Assembly: GCA_938002655.1 (NCBI GenBank)
Contig: CALLAC010000007.1
Coordinates: 1-64,000 of the forward strand
Length of the DNA stretch: 64,000 nucleotides
Origin: an uncultured Cytophagales bacterium
Lineage (GTDB): Bacteria; Bacteroidota; Bacteroidia; Cytophagales; Thermonemataceae
Reading direction: 5' to 3'
The position numbers and the translations under genes are program-made. The notes under the pieces are model-generated. The model did not search any database. It was not told where the DNA came from and saw nothing but the letters and a program-made list of their open reading frames with translations. Below are positions 25,767 to 33,434 of the stretch, one piece after another; the first letter of the stretch is position 1; each line of letters opens with the position of its first letter.

Positions 25767-26336
25767 TTAGAATTTGAGCCAGTTGGCAAGCATTTCTTTA
25801 CCATATTCGGTAAGTATGCTTTCAGGGTGAAACTGCACACCTTTGACAGCATATTTGCGATGCGAAATTGCCATTACAAAACCTGCTTCATCTTCAGCAG
25901 TAATTTCCAAATCACTCCCTTGAAGCGAGGCTTTATCAATGACCCAAGAATGATACCTACCTACTTTGAAACGAGTAGGTAATTTTTCAAACAACTTTTC
26001 CGTTGTACTACAAAGATGTATTTCAGTAGCTACCCCGTGCTGAACTTGCGGCAAATTGTAGAGCCGAGCACCAAAGGCTTCGCCAATAGCCTGATGTCCG
26101 AGACAAACCCCTAAAATTTCTTTCGTAGAAGCATAGCTTTGCAGTAAGGCAGGCATTATACCTGCATCTTTGGGGAGGCTCGGACCGGGCGAAAGTAAAA
26201 TTTTATTATATTTCGCAACTTCTTCTAAAGCAATTTTATCATTACGGAAAACATCAGGATATACACCTAACTCTTTGAGTAAATGTACCAAATTGTAGGT
26301 AAAGCTATCGTAGTTATCTAAAACTAAAACCTTCAT
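25767..26336 (-). CDS. Anthranilate/aminodeoxychorismate synthase glutamine amidotransferase subunit
   Basis: This class I glutamine amidotransferase supplies ammonia to chorismate-using synthases (TrpE or PabB). The 189-residue protein has NYDSFTYNLVH at the start, LSPGPSLPKDAG for the oxyanion strand, the nucleophile C78 in GVCLGHQAIGEAFG, and the catalytic H170/E172 in FHPES. The aligned families TrpG and PabA cannot be separated on sequence, and the usual partner gene is not adjacent, so it may serve both tryptophan and folate synthesis. Hence no symbol is given. Confidence 0.93.
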   Translation of the reverse strand: MKVLVLDNYDSFTYNLVHLLKELGVYPDVFRNDKIALEEVAKYNKILLSPGPSLPKDAGIMPALLQSYASTKEILGVCLGHQAIGEAFGARLYNLPQVQHGVATEIHLCSTTEKLFEKLPTRFKVGRYHSWVIDKASLQGSDLEITAEDEAGFVMAISHRKYAVKGVQFHPESILTEYGKEMLANWLKF

Positions 26337-26375
26337 AAATAAAAATTTTGAATTAAAGATGTAAACTTTTGCAAA

Positions 26376-26408
26376 AAACGCAAAACAAACGTTTGAACTT
26401 GTGCGTTT
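26376..26408. promoter_or_regulatory. Nested palindrome upstream of the sigma-factor gene
   Basis: A perfect 10-bp palindrome CAAACGTTTG (26386-26395) is framed by AAACGCA (26376-26382) and its inverse TGCGTTT (26402-26408). It sits between the divergent trpG/pabA and sigma-factor genes and looks like a binding site for a dimeric regulator. No protein is suggested. Confidence 0.5.
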
Positions 26409-26439
26409 AAATAAAAAATTTTGTTTAATTTTTTGAAAA

Positions 26440-26476
26440 AAAAGTTAAACAAAATTTGGATTTTTGTTTAACTTTT
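26440..26476. promoter_or_regulatory. Perfect 15-bp inverted repeat across the sigma-factor promoter
   Basis: AAAAGTTAAACAAAA (26440-26454) and TTTTGTTTAACTTTT (26462-26476) are exact inverse copies separated by seven bases. A third copy with one mismatch, TTTTGTTTAATTTTT, begins at 26419. The -33 box lies in the gap and the -7 box starts three bases after the right arm, so a bound regulator would cover the promoter. Confidence 0.65.
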
Positions 26477-26486
26477 ATTAAATTTG
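26455..26486 (+). promoter_or_regulatory. Promoter of the sigma-factor gene
   Basis: TTTG (26455-26458), 20 bases and TAAATTTG (26479-26486) match the Bacteroidota consensus exactly. Transcription would start near 26493, about 20 bases before the ATG, which fixes the start at 26513. Confidence 0.75.
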
Positions 26487-26512
26487 TGTTCAACAAAACA
26501 ATAGAGGTGATT

Positions 26513-27019
26513 ATGACAGCCCTTGAATTTAACAGCCAGCTAGCACAAGCCATAAAGGCTCTCAAGCCTTTTGCAGTGCGTTTGACCAAAGACTTGGAAG
26601 ATGCTAACGACTTGCTTCAAGATACAATGTATAAAGCCTTCACCAATCAAGAAAAATTTGCTGATGGCACAAATCTGAAAGCATGGCTCTACACAATAAT
26701 GAAAAATACGTTTATTACCAACTATCAAAGAATGGTAAGACGTAAGACGTTCATTGATACCACAGATAACTTACACTATATCAACAGTACGGCAAGTATT
26801 GCTCAGAACGCAGGAGTTTCATCTTTGGCAATGCAAGAAATCACAGAAGCTTTAGATGCCCTTGATGAAGTCTACCGTACACCATTTATGATGTATTTCA
26901 AAGGTTTTAAGTATCACGAAATTGCCGAAAGGTTAGGTATTCCGATTGGTACTGTGAAAAATAGAATTCATATTGCTCGCAAAGAATTGAAAGAGAAACT
27001 CCTGAAATTAGGGTACTAA
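26513..27019 (+). CDS. Small sigma-70 family (ECF-like) RNA polymerase sigma factor
   Basis: The 168-residue protein has only regions 2 and 4. Region 2 includes KDLEDANDLLQDTMYKAF and LKAWLYTIMKNTFITNYQR (core binding and -10 melting). Region 4 includes DEVYRTPFMMYFKGFKYHEIAERLG and IPIGTVKNRIHIARKELKEKL, the helix-turn-helix for -35 recognition. No anti-sigma gene is next to it, which is common for this conserved Bacteroidota group. The start at 26513 is preceded by AGAGGTGA, an uncommon Shine-Dalgarno-like sequence for this phylum. Upstream in-frame codons lie across its own promoter and were rejected. The inverted repeats at the promoter suggest control by a dimeric regulator. Confidence 0.93.
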   Translation: MTALEFNSQLAQAIKALKPFAVRLTKDLEDANDLLQDTMYKAFTNQEKFADGTNLKAWLYTIMKNTFITNYQRMVRRKTFIDTTDNLHYINSTASIAQNAGVSSLAMQEITEALDALDEVYRTPFMMYFKGFKYHEIAERLGIPIGTVKNRIHIARKELKEKLLKLGY

Positions 27020-27028
27020 AACAACAAG

Positions 27029-27058
27029 CCTCATAGTTTTTAGCTATGAGGTTTTTTT
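27029..27058 (+). terminator. Terminator after the sigma-factor gene
   Basis: CCTCATAG (27029-27036) and CTATGAGG (27044-27051) form an 8-bp stem followed by seven T. The convergent lipB gene ends inside this region at 27040, so the hairpin overlaps its last codons. Confidence 0.8.
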
Positions 27059-27762
27059 ATCGCCAATATACTTGTTTCAGAAATTTGAGCTTCAAATACT
27101 TCAGCAAAATGTTTGATAATGGTATTTTCTACTTCTTGCATAAGAATTTCTTTGCCAAGTTCTTTTTGCATGGAAGTTACACCTTTGTCGGCAATACCGC
27201 AAGGGACTATGTAATTGAAAAAATCAAGCTCTGTATTTACGTTCAAGGCAAATCCGTGCATAGTTACCCAACGACTTGTTTTTACCCCCATAGCACAGAT
27301 TTTACGCGGATGTTGCTTTGTATCAATCCAAACGCCTGTGAGTCCTTGCAATCTTTCTGCCCGAATACCAAAATCGGCCAGAGTGCGTATAATCACCTCT
27401 TCCAAAGAACGCATGTACCAGTGGATATCGGTAGCAAAGTTTTCAAGGTCTAAAATGGGATAGCCTACAATTTGTCCTAATCCGTGGTAGGTTATATCGC
27501 CGCCTCGGTTAATTTTGTAAAATTCTATGCCTTTTTCAATGAGTTCGTTTGCTGAAATAAGCAGATTTTCGATTTTTCCGCTTTTGCCAAGGGTATAAAC
27601 GTGGTTATGCTCGCAAAGCAAAAGGTAATTTTCGGTAGGTTCAGTGTTTTGTGAGTGAGTTTTTTGAGTAATGATTTTTTCAAAAAGCAAAGTTTGGTAA
27701 TCCCAGGCGGGCTTGTAGGAAACTCTCCCTAAATTTTGTAAAAAAATATGTTTGTTTTTCAT
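27040..27762 (-). CDS. lipB: Octanoyltransferase (lipoate biosynthesis)
   Basis: LipB moves an octanoyl group from acyl carrier protein to lipoyl domains, the first step of lipoate synthesis needed by pyruvate and 2-oxoglutarate dehydrogenases. From the ATG at 27762 it has 240 residues. The motif INRGGDITYHGLGQIVGYPI, the catalytic lysine K154 in RKICAMGV and the acyl-thioester cysteine C188 in YIVPCGI are present. The preceding nuoC stop is three bases before this ATG, so the two genes form one transcription unit. The C-terminus extends past the family core by about 25 residues. Confidence 0.95.
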   Translation of the reverse strand: MKNKHIFLQNLGRVSYKPAWDYQTLLFEKIITQKTHSQNTEPTENYLLLCEHNHVYTLGKSGKIENLLISANELIEKGIEFYKINRGGDITYHGLGQIVGYPILDLENFATDIHWYMRSLEEVIIRTLADFGIRAERLQGLTGVWIDTKQHPRKICAMGVKTSRWVTMHGFALNVNTELDFFNYIVPCGIADKGVTSMQKELGKEILMQEVENTIIKHFAEVFEAQISETSILAIKKPHS

Positions 27763-27765
27763 CAA

Positions 27766-28275
27766 TTATCTGCCAAAATATAAGTCTTCTTTATCTTTGC
27801 GGGTTTGGTCTTCTAGGGGATATTCTTTACGTAGCGGGTGATAATCCATTTCATCTACGTTGTAAATACGTTTGAGGTTGGGGTGTCCGTCAAAAATAAT
27901 TCCATAAAAGTCATAGGCTTCACGTTCCATCCAGTTGGCAGCGGCAAAAAGATGTGTAATCGTAGGAATATGTAAATTATTTTCAGGCAAAAAAACCTTG
28001 ATACGCAAACGAATGTTATGAATAAAGCTATGAATTTGATACATTACGGCAAATTCTGCACCCACATTATCAGGATAATGAATACCGCAAAGGGTAGTGA
28101 GAAATTGAAACTGAAATTGCTTGTGAAAGTACAAATATTCTAAAAGATTTACGATAATTTCCCTATCACAAATGAGCAAAGGCAAGTCAGAATGAGTATG
28201 TGTATCTAAAATCAGTTTGCCTTCAAACTTTTGTAAAATATCTTCAAGAACAATTTCGCGTGTAAGTACAGCCAT
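27766..28275 (-). CDS. nuoC: NADH-quinone oxidoreductase subunit C
   Basis: NuoC is a peripheral-arm subunit of respiratory complex I. The 169-residue protein carries the 30-kDa subunit signature EAYDFYGIIFDGHPNLKRI (about 118-136) and the C-terminal HPLRKEYPLED. It is the plain form, not fused to NuoD. No other nuo gene is adjacent: lipB follows at once and an unknown exported protein lies upstream, while nuoM is 22 kb away. A promoter-like ATTG-N20-TACTTTTG precedes it, so expression as a nuoC-lipB pair is likely. Confidence 0.93.
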   Translation of the reverse strand: MAVLTREIVLEDILQKFEGKLILDTHTHSDLPLLICDREIIVNLLEYLYFHKQFQFQFLTTLCGIHYPDNVGAEFAVMYQIHSFIHNIRLRIKVFLPENNLHIPTITHLFAAANWMEREAYDFYGIIFDGHPNLKRIYNVDEMDYHPLRKEYPLEDQTRKDKEDLYFGR

Positions 28276-28292
28276 AGCTCTAAAATTTGAAC

Positions 28293-28324
28293 CAAAAGTA
28301 AAGAGTTTTTAGAAAAAAGCCAAT
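28293..28324 (-). promoter_or_regulatory. Promoter of nuoC-lipB
   Basis: On the minus strand TACTTTTG (28293-28300) matches TAnnTTTG and ATTG (28321-28324) lies 20 bases upstream. The box overlaps the 3' end region of the upstream gene's spacer only. Confidence 0.5.
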
Positions 28325-29281
28325 TTATTCGTAAAAATTTTCTGTTAGCTCTAAAAGAAAACTTACATTCTGCCAAAAAGGTTTCACGCTGAAATTGATA
28401 GGCGAAAGAACCATTTGCTTATGGAGTAACTTTTTACCTTCTTTGAGTTCATAATGCGAAAAAACCCACTGATTACGTTTGCGATTGAACCAGCCTTTCA
28501 CTTCTGCTATTGTCTGAAATTGGCTTTTGGGAGTTTTGTGATAAATTTGAACTTCTTCGCCAAGATAATATTGCATTTTTTCATCAACAAAAAGTAATAA
28601 TCTTGGCATTTTATCAGCATTTTTTTCTTTGGGAGAGCTTCTGGTAGTCAGAAACCAAGTATTTTTTTCTTTTTTTATTTCTACATATTTGGCTAAATTT
28701 GTGTTGATGGCAACATTGCCTCGATAGTTAATTCCATTGATTTGTTTGTAGAGCGTATCGTAAAAAATTTCTTGTTTGAGCGAATCTATCCATTTTCCGT
28801 TCTGATAAATTTTGTATTCTATTTCAGCGGGCAGATGGTTTCTATTGTAAGCAATTCTGGTGATGTTTTTTTTTAGAAATTTTTGCTCACTTCTATCCCA
28901 AAATTCATCGTAAAATTCAGTAGGCAAATAGCGAATATTGTAGTTGAAAGTTCGGCGTTTATATTTGAGCCAATCGCGGTTGAGGCTATCCCAAATTTCT
29001 TTGCGATAGTTTTGTAGAGCGTGGAAAGCATTGTAACTAAAAATCCATCTATGAGTATAATGCCATTCGTTATTTTGCCATTTTTCGCAGAGTATTTCTC
29101 GCAGGTGGTTTTGCTTATCGTATAGGTGGAAATACCGCTTTTCCAAGATTTTTTTAGAGGTATCGTTGGGTAGAACTTTATAGAAAAAAATAGTATCAGC
29201 AGGTATGAAAGGAGGTTTCCCCTGTGCCCAAAGCCACTGCAAAAATGCTACCCAAGCTAACAAGCAAAAAAGAAATTTCAT
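28325..29281 (-). CDS. Exported protein of unknown function
   Basis: The 318-residue product has a signal peptide (about 1-19, LQWLWAQ). The mature part is rich in Trp, Tyr, Asn and Lys and has loosely repeated units of the type KWQNNEWHYTHRWIFSYN, EIWDSLNRDWLKYKRRTFNYN, EFWDRSEQKFLKKN and IYQNGKWIDSLKQEIFYD. These resemble the W/Y-D repeats of Bacteroidota exported proteins of unknown role (signature like W-x-N-x-x-W-x-x-x-x-x-x-x-Y). No catalytic motif is visible. There is no sorting domain, so it is probably periplasmic. A TATTTTTG box lies upstream on the minus strand (29301-29308). Confidence 0.75.
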   Translation of the reverse strand: MKFLFCLLAWVAFLQWLWAQGKPPFIPADTIFFYKVLPNDTSKKILEKRYFHLYDKQNHLREILCEKWQNNEWHYTHRWIFSYNAFHALQNYRKEIWDSLNRDWLKYKRRTFNYNIRYLPTEFYDEFWDRSEQKFLKKNITRIAYNRNHLPAEIEYKIYQNGKWIDSLKQEIFYDTLYKQINGINYRGNVAINTNLAKYVEIKKEKNTWFLTTRSSPKEKNADKMPRLLLFVDEKMQYYLGEEVQIYHKTPKSQFQTIAEVKGWFNRKRNQWVFSHYELKEGKKLLHKQMVLSPINFSVKPFWQNVSFLLELTENFYE

Positions 29282-29327
29282 AAAAATGTAAGCATTTAGG
29301 CAAAAATACAGAAAAATGTCTGAATTT

Positions 29328-29360
29328 TTTGCATATGTTTGTATTTTTAAGATAGGTTTG
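29328..29360 (+). promoter_or_regulatory. Promoter of the TauE/SafE gene
   Basis: TTTG (29328-29331), 21 bases and TAGGTTTG (29353-29360), an exact -7 match, about 20 bases before the GTG start. Confidence 0.6.
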
Positions 29361-29379
29361 GGCTCTGAAAATAACTTTT

Positions 29380-30132
29380 GTGGAACTTTTGCTTTATTTT
29401 CTTGTACTTTTGGCTAGTGTGATAGCGGGTTTTATCAATACGCTTGCAGGAAGTGGTAGCCTGATTATGCTCCCTTTACTGATTGCAATGGGCTTACCCC
29501 CAGTAGTAGCAAATGGCACAAATCGCATAGCAATTGTGCTGCAAAGTGCTACAGGGCTAATAACTTTTCTACAAAAGTCATCAATTCGTCTGAAAAATCC
29601 TATTTGGATTGTAACGCCTTCGCTCATTGGGGCTTTGTTGGGGGCTTATGTAGCCACGCTTGTTAGCGATAAGTTCTTCAAAGATTTTTTAGGAGTATTG
29701 ATGATCGTAATGCTTCTACTTTTGCTACTTAAGCCCGAAAGATGGCTCAAAGAAAAGTTAACGGAAAGTTTCAAAGAAAAAAAATGGTACAATCAGATGG
29801 CTTTGTTGCTAGTAGGGGTTTATGGAGGTTTTGTGCAAGCAGGTGTAGGAATTTTCTTACTTGTGGTGCTGGTAATGGGGTTAGAAAAGCCTTTGAAAAT
29901 TGCTAATGCCTACAAACTGATAATTGTAGCTTTATATGCTTTGCCTGTGCTTTTGGTATTTTTATGGCAAGGTCAAGCCAACTGGTTTTGGGGTATACTC
30001 ACTGCCTTAGGGCAAGCTATGGGAGCATATCTTGCCGCTAGCTTTGCCGCCAAACACCCCAAAGCCAATCAATGGACGTACTATTTGCTTATTGTCATGA
30101 TTATCCTTTCTATAGGGTATTTTTACCTATAA
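29380..30132 (+). CDS. TauE/SafE family membrane transporter
   Basis: Members of this family export or import sulfite, sulfoacetate and other small organosulfur or carboxylate anions. The 250-residue protein has about eight hydrophobic helices arranged in two repeats. The first repeat shows IAGFINTLAGSGSLIMLPLL and NGTNRIAIVLQSATG, the second GVYGGFVQAGVGIFLLVVL and NAYKLIIVALYA, the duplicated pattern of the family. The start is a GTG, immediately downstream of a good promoter. The substrate cannot be assigned. The next 221 bases before purB hold a weak hairpin. Confidence 0.9.
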   Translation: MELLLYFLVLLASVIAGFINTLAGSGSLIMLPLLIAMGLPPVVANGTNRIAIVLQSATGLITFLQKSSIRLKNPIWIVTPSLIGALLGAYVATLVSDKFFKDFLGVLMIVMLLLLLLKPERWLKEKLTESFKEKKWYNQMALLLVGVYGGFVQAGVGIFLLVVLVMGLEKPLKIANAYKLIIVALYALPVLLVFLWQGQANWFWGILTALGQAMGAYLAASFAAKHPKANQWTYYLLIVMIILSIGYFYL

Positions 30133-30194
30133 ACCCAAGAATTGGCTTTCAAAAATCGTAATTATTTACGCTCAAAAGTTCATGTTTGATGTTT

Positions 30195-30209
30195 AAGCCT
30201 TCAAGGCTT
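30195..30209 (+). terminator. Weak hairpin after the TauE/SafE gene
   Basis: AAGCC (30195-30199) and GGCTT (30205-30209) enclose TTCAA and are followed by TATCTTTC. The stem is short and the T-run broken, so termination is only possible. Confidence 0.35.
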
Positions 30210-30303
30210 TATCTTTCATTTTTTCTGTCTGATATCTATTTTCTAAAACCCTGTTTCCTTACTGCAAATTATACTTAAACAATTACCAAAAATTTTTCAT
30301 GCT

Positions 30304-30334
30304 TTTGCTTTTGCATACGAATATCTTAATTTTG
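30304..30334 (+). promoter_or_regulatory. Promoter of purB
   Basis: TTTG (30304-30307), 19 bases and TAATTTTG (30327-30334), full consensus, 20 bases before the ATG. Confidence 0.65.
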
Positions 30335-30353
30335 CTTTTTATTTCGAAAAGCT

Positions 30354-31691
30354 ATGACGCCTTTAACTTGTATTTCACCGATTGATGGCAGATATTTCTC
30401 CCAAACCCAAAGTCTTTCTCTTTACTTTTCCGAGTTTGCTCTGATGCGTTATCGAGTTTGGGTAGAAATAGAGTATTTTATTGCTCTTTGCGAGCTGAAT
30501 TTGCCCCAAATGCAGAATTTTGATAGAAATAATTTCACTATTTTGCGAGATTGTTATCATAATTTTTCCCTCTCGGATGCTGAAAAAATTAAAAATATTG
30601 AAAAAACAACTAACCACGATGTAAAAGCCGTAGAATATTTTATCAAAGATTTTTTTGCTCAAAATGGCTGGCAAGAGTTCAGTGAATTTGTACATTTTGG
30701 GCTTACTTCGCAAGATATCAACAACACGGCTATTCCTTTAAGTTTGAAAGAAGCTTTGCAGATAGAAATATTACCTACTTTGCAAAATGTTTTGAACCAA
30801 ATTGAACATAATGGGAGAGCATGGCTCAGTGTACCTATGTTGGCACGTACGCACGGACAGCCCGCTACGCCTACCACAATGGGCAAGGAGTGGCTCGTTT
30901 TTGCCGAAAGGCTCAAACAGCAAATATATCTGCTTTTGCAAATTCCTTTTTCGGCCAAATTTGGCGGGGCAACAGGCAATATGAATGCTCATTTTGTAGC
31001 TTTCCCTAAAATAGATTGGCACGATTTTGCTAGAAGATTTCTTACCTCTTTGGGCTTGCAAAGGAGTTATCCTACTACTCAAATTGAACATTACGACCAT
31101 TTAGCCGCTATTTTAGATTGCTTGAAGCGTATCAATACTATCCTTATTGATTTTGCACGCGATATTTGGCAATATATTGCAATGGAGTATTTCAAACAGA
31201 AAATCAAAATAGGCGAAGTAGGCTCTTCGGCTATGCCTCACAAAATCAATCCTATTGATTTTGAAAATGCCGAAGGAAATTTGGGCTATGCCAATGCTAT
31301 TTTTGAACACCTTTCTGCCAAACTGCCCATTTCTCGTTTGCAAAGAGATTTAACCGATTCTACCGTACTACGCAATCTGGGTGTACCCATGGCTCATAGT
31401 TTGCTTGCTTACAAATCTTTGCTTAAAGGAATGGAGAAATTACAACTCAACGAAGTAGGTCTGTATCAAGATTTAGAAGAAAATTGGGTAGTAGTAGCAG
31501 AGGCTATTCAAACCATTTTACGCCGTGAAAAATATCCGCAGGCTTACGAAGTCTTGAAAAATCTTACTCGTACCAATGAAAAAATTACCCAAAAAACTAT
31601 CGCAGATTTCATTGAAACACTTGATTTGGCTGAAAATATCAAACAAGAATTGAAAGGCATCACACCGTTTAACTACTTGGGTAAATTTTGA
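30354..31691 (+). CDS. purB: Adenylosuccinate lyase
   Basis: PurB splits SAICAR and adenylosuccinate, releasing fumarate, in purine synthesis. The 445-residue protein is of the longer E. coli type. The N-terminal ISPIDGRYFSQT binds substrate. The histidine pair is in TSQDINNTAIP and RTHGQPATPTTMGKE. The fumarase/aspartase signature GSSAMPHKINPIDFENAEGN, split at PHKINP, starts near residue 289. All are intact. The EEP-family gene begins inside the purB stop (ATGA overlap). Confidence 0.96.
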   Translation: MTPLTCISPIDGRYFSQTQSLSLYFSEFALMRYRVWVEIEYFIALCELNLPQMQNFDRNNFTILRDCYHNFSLSDAEKIKNIEKTTNHDVKAVEYFIKDFFAQNGWQEFSEFVHFGLTSQDINNTAIPLSLKEALQIEILPTLQNVLNQIEHNGRAWLSVPMLARTHGQPATPTTMGKEWLVFAERLKQQIYLLLQIPFSAKFGGATGNMNAHFVAFPKIDWHDFARRFLTSLGLQRSYPTTQIEHYDHLAAILDCLKRINTILIDFARDIWQYIAMEYFKQKIKIGEVGSSAMPHKINPIDFENAEGNLGYANAIFEHLSAKLPISRLQRDLTDSTVLRNLGVPMAHSLLAYKSLLKGMEKLQLNEVGLYQDLEENWVVVAEAIQTILRREKYPQAYEVLKNLTRTNEKITQKTIADFIETLDLAENIKQELKGITPFNYLGKF

Positions 31692-32788
31692 TGAAAAATA
31701 GTAAAGCAAAAGGCAAAAAACGTTTTATCATCAATATTATATGTGCTATTCTAACGCTGACGGCTTACTATAGCTGTTATCTTTCGCCTGCAAACTATTT
31801 TTGGGCAGGCTTTTGGGCTTTGAGCGTTCCTGGGTGGCTTGTAGTGAATTTGTTTTTTGTGTTGCATTGGTTTTTGCAGAAATCTTGGAAAGGGATTGTT
31901 TCAACGCTGGTTTTGGCTTTGGGTTATTCTTTTATTGTAAGTACTATTCGCTTTCAGTTGGGTGGTGAGAAAAAGAAAAACCATTACACATTTAGTGTTT
32001 TGAGCTACAATGTAAAAGTTTTCAACGTCTATAATCATCTGCAAGGGAAAGATAGCATCAATGCCAAAAAACTCATTCAGCAGGTTGCAGAAGATAGTAG
32101 TGATATTAAGTGTTTGCAAGAATTTTTTTGCGAAGATAGCTCCAAAGTATTCAATACTATTGCTAAGATTAAGGAGAAAGGCAAATATCAGTATGTTATC
32201 AGTCCGCAGAAAAGCGAAAGGCACAATTACTTTGGGATAGCTATTTTTTCAAAATATCCGATAGTAAAATCGGGTGAAATCAAATTTGCCAAAAGCCTCA
32301 ATCGGGGGCAATTTGCTGATATTGTAGTAAAGAAAGACACCATTCGCATCTATAATATTCACTTGCAGTCTATCAGCCTTGACGAGGAGAAAATGTTCGA
32401 TAGCGAAAGCTACGAACAATTGAAAAAAAACTATAACAACATTTTTCTCCAACTATTGAGAGGTTTTCGTCTACGTGCCAAACAGACTGCCTTGGTACTG
32501 GCTCACATTGAAAAATCGCCTTATCCCGTGATTGTTTGTGGAGATTTCAACGATACGCCTTACAGTTATACTTACAAGCGTTTTAGGGAAAAGCTACTGA
32601 ATGCTTTTGAAGAAAAGGGCAATGGTTTAGATTTTTCGTATAATGGCAAACTTTTTTTCTTACGAATTGATAATCAGTTTTTTAGTTCAAGGTTAAATAT
32701 TCATTTTTTTGAAACCGATCGCTCCTTCAATTATTCCGACCATTTTCCTTTGCGGGGCATTTATAGCATCAAAAAACCTCGCTTGTAG
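31688..32788 (+). CDS. Membrane-anchored endonuclease/exonuclease/phosphatase family protein
   Basis: The 366-residue protein has three hydrophobic segments near the N-terminus (about 13-33, 38-62 and 68-88) and then an EEP domain (about 100-360). Motifs seen are LSYNVKVFN, a CLQEFF with the metal-binding glutamate, GDFNDTPYS (about 284) with the catalytic Asp/Asn, and SDHFPLRG (about 349) with the catalytic Asp-His pair. The membrane anchor places the active site outside the cytoplasm or on the membrane, where it could hydrolyse nucleic acid or phospholipid head groups. It starts in the purB stop and its TAG stop lies in the loop of a terminator. Confidence 0.9.
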   Translation: MMKNSKAKGKKRFIINIICAILTLTAYYSCYLSPANYFWAGFWALSVPGWLVVNLFFVLHWFLQKSWKGIVSTLVLALGYSFIVSTIRFQLGGEKKKNHYTFSVLSYNVKVFNVYNHLQGKDSINAKKLIQQVAEDSSDIKCLQEFFCEDSSKVFNTIAKIKEKGKYQYVISPQKSERHNYFGIAIFSKYPIVKSGEIKFAKSLNRGQFADIVVKKDTIRIYNIHLQSISLDEEKMFDSESYEQLKKNYNNIFLQLLRGFRLRAKQTALVLAHIEKSPYPVIVCGDFNDTPYSYTYKRFREKLLNAFEEKGNGLDFSYNGKLFFLRIDNQFFSSRLNIHFFETDRSFNYSDHFPLRGIYSIKKPRL

Positions 32789-32796
32789 CGAGGTTT
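32774..32796. terminator. Bidirectional terminator between the EEP gene and rpsP
   Basis: AAACCTCGCT (32774-32783) and AGCGAGGTTT (32787-32796) form a perfect 10-bp stem with a three-base loop, with A and T runs at both sides. The EEP-gene stop codon (32786-32788) is inside it, and the rpsP stop is four bases beyond. Confidence 0.8.
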
Positions 32797-32799
32797 CTT

Positions 32800-33324
32800 C
32801 TAGTTGCTTGCATTTTCAGTGGCTTCAGGAGCGGGATTTTCGTTGCTATTGTCAGCTGTTTCTTGTATTTTTTGCTTTTCGGCAATAGCCTTTGCTCTTT
32901 CTTCTTTGATTTTAGCTTCTGCTTCCAAGCGAGCTTTTTGGGCTTCTGCTTTTTCTTTGGCAAGCCTATCCACTTTACCCTGAATTTTAGCATTTTTCTG
33001 CTCAAGCCAAGCGGCAAATTTAGCATCGGCTTCTTCTTGGGTAATTGCTCCTTTCAGAACACCTACTTGTAGATGCTTTTTCAACAAAATGCCTCTGTAA
33101 GAAAGCATCGCTCTGACGGTATCGGTAGGAATAGCTCCATTCATTACCCATTTAAGAGCTTTTTCTTCGTCTAATTTGATAGTAGCAGGGTTTGTGTTAG
33201 GGTTGTACGTACCGATTTTTTCAATGAACTTTCCATCGCGTGGAGCACGAGAATCGGCAACTACTACGTCGTACATTGCGTACTTTTTCTTTCCTCTGCG
33301 AGCTAAACGAATTTTTACAGCCAT
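32800..33324 (-). CDS. rpsP: 30S ribosomal protein S16 with long C-terminal extension
   Basis: The first about 80 residues are canonical S16 ([24 protein letters not shown], split after [41 protein letters not shown]). The remaining about 95 residues are an Ala/Lys/Glu-rich charged helix ([20 protein letters not shown], then [13 protein letters not shown]) ending in an acidic Asn/Pro/Glu tail. Total 174 residues compared with 80-90 in E. coli. Such extensions are usual in Bacteroidota. Its promoter is clear and a terminator is shared with the convergent gene. Confidence 0.96.
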   Translation of the reverse strand: MAVKIRLARRGKKKYAMYDVVVADSRAPRDGKFIEKIGTYNPNTNPATIKLDEEKALKWVMNGAIPTDTVRAMLSYRGILLKKHLQVGVLKGAITQEEADAKFAAWLEQKNAKIQGKVDRLAKEKAEAQKARLEAEAKIKEERAKAIAEKQKIQETADNSNENPAPEATENASN

Positions 33325-33389
33325 TTTTCTATAAATTTTTGGGTGGAGAATGACAGAACCCGTCTGTCTTTCGGTTTTTTTAAGGAGGG

Positions 33390-33420
33390 CAAAGATATAA
33401 AGAAAAAAACTTTTTTCAAA
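33390..33420 (-). promoter_or_regulatory. Promoter of rpsP
   Basis: On the minus strand TTTG (33417-33420), 19 bases and TATCTTTG (33390-33397). A short stem GACAG/CTGTC (33352-33356, 33364-33368) lies in the leader between promoter and ATG. Confidence 0.65.
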
Positions 33421-33434
33421 GAAAAATCAGTATT

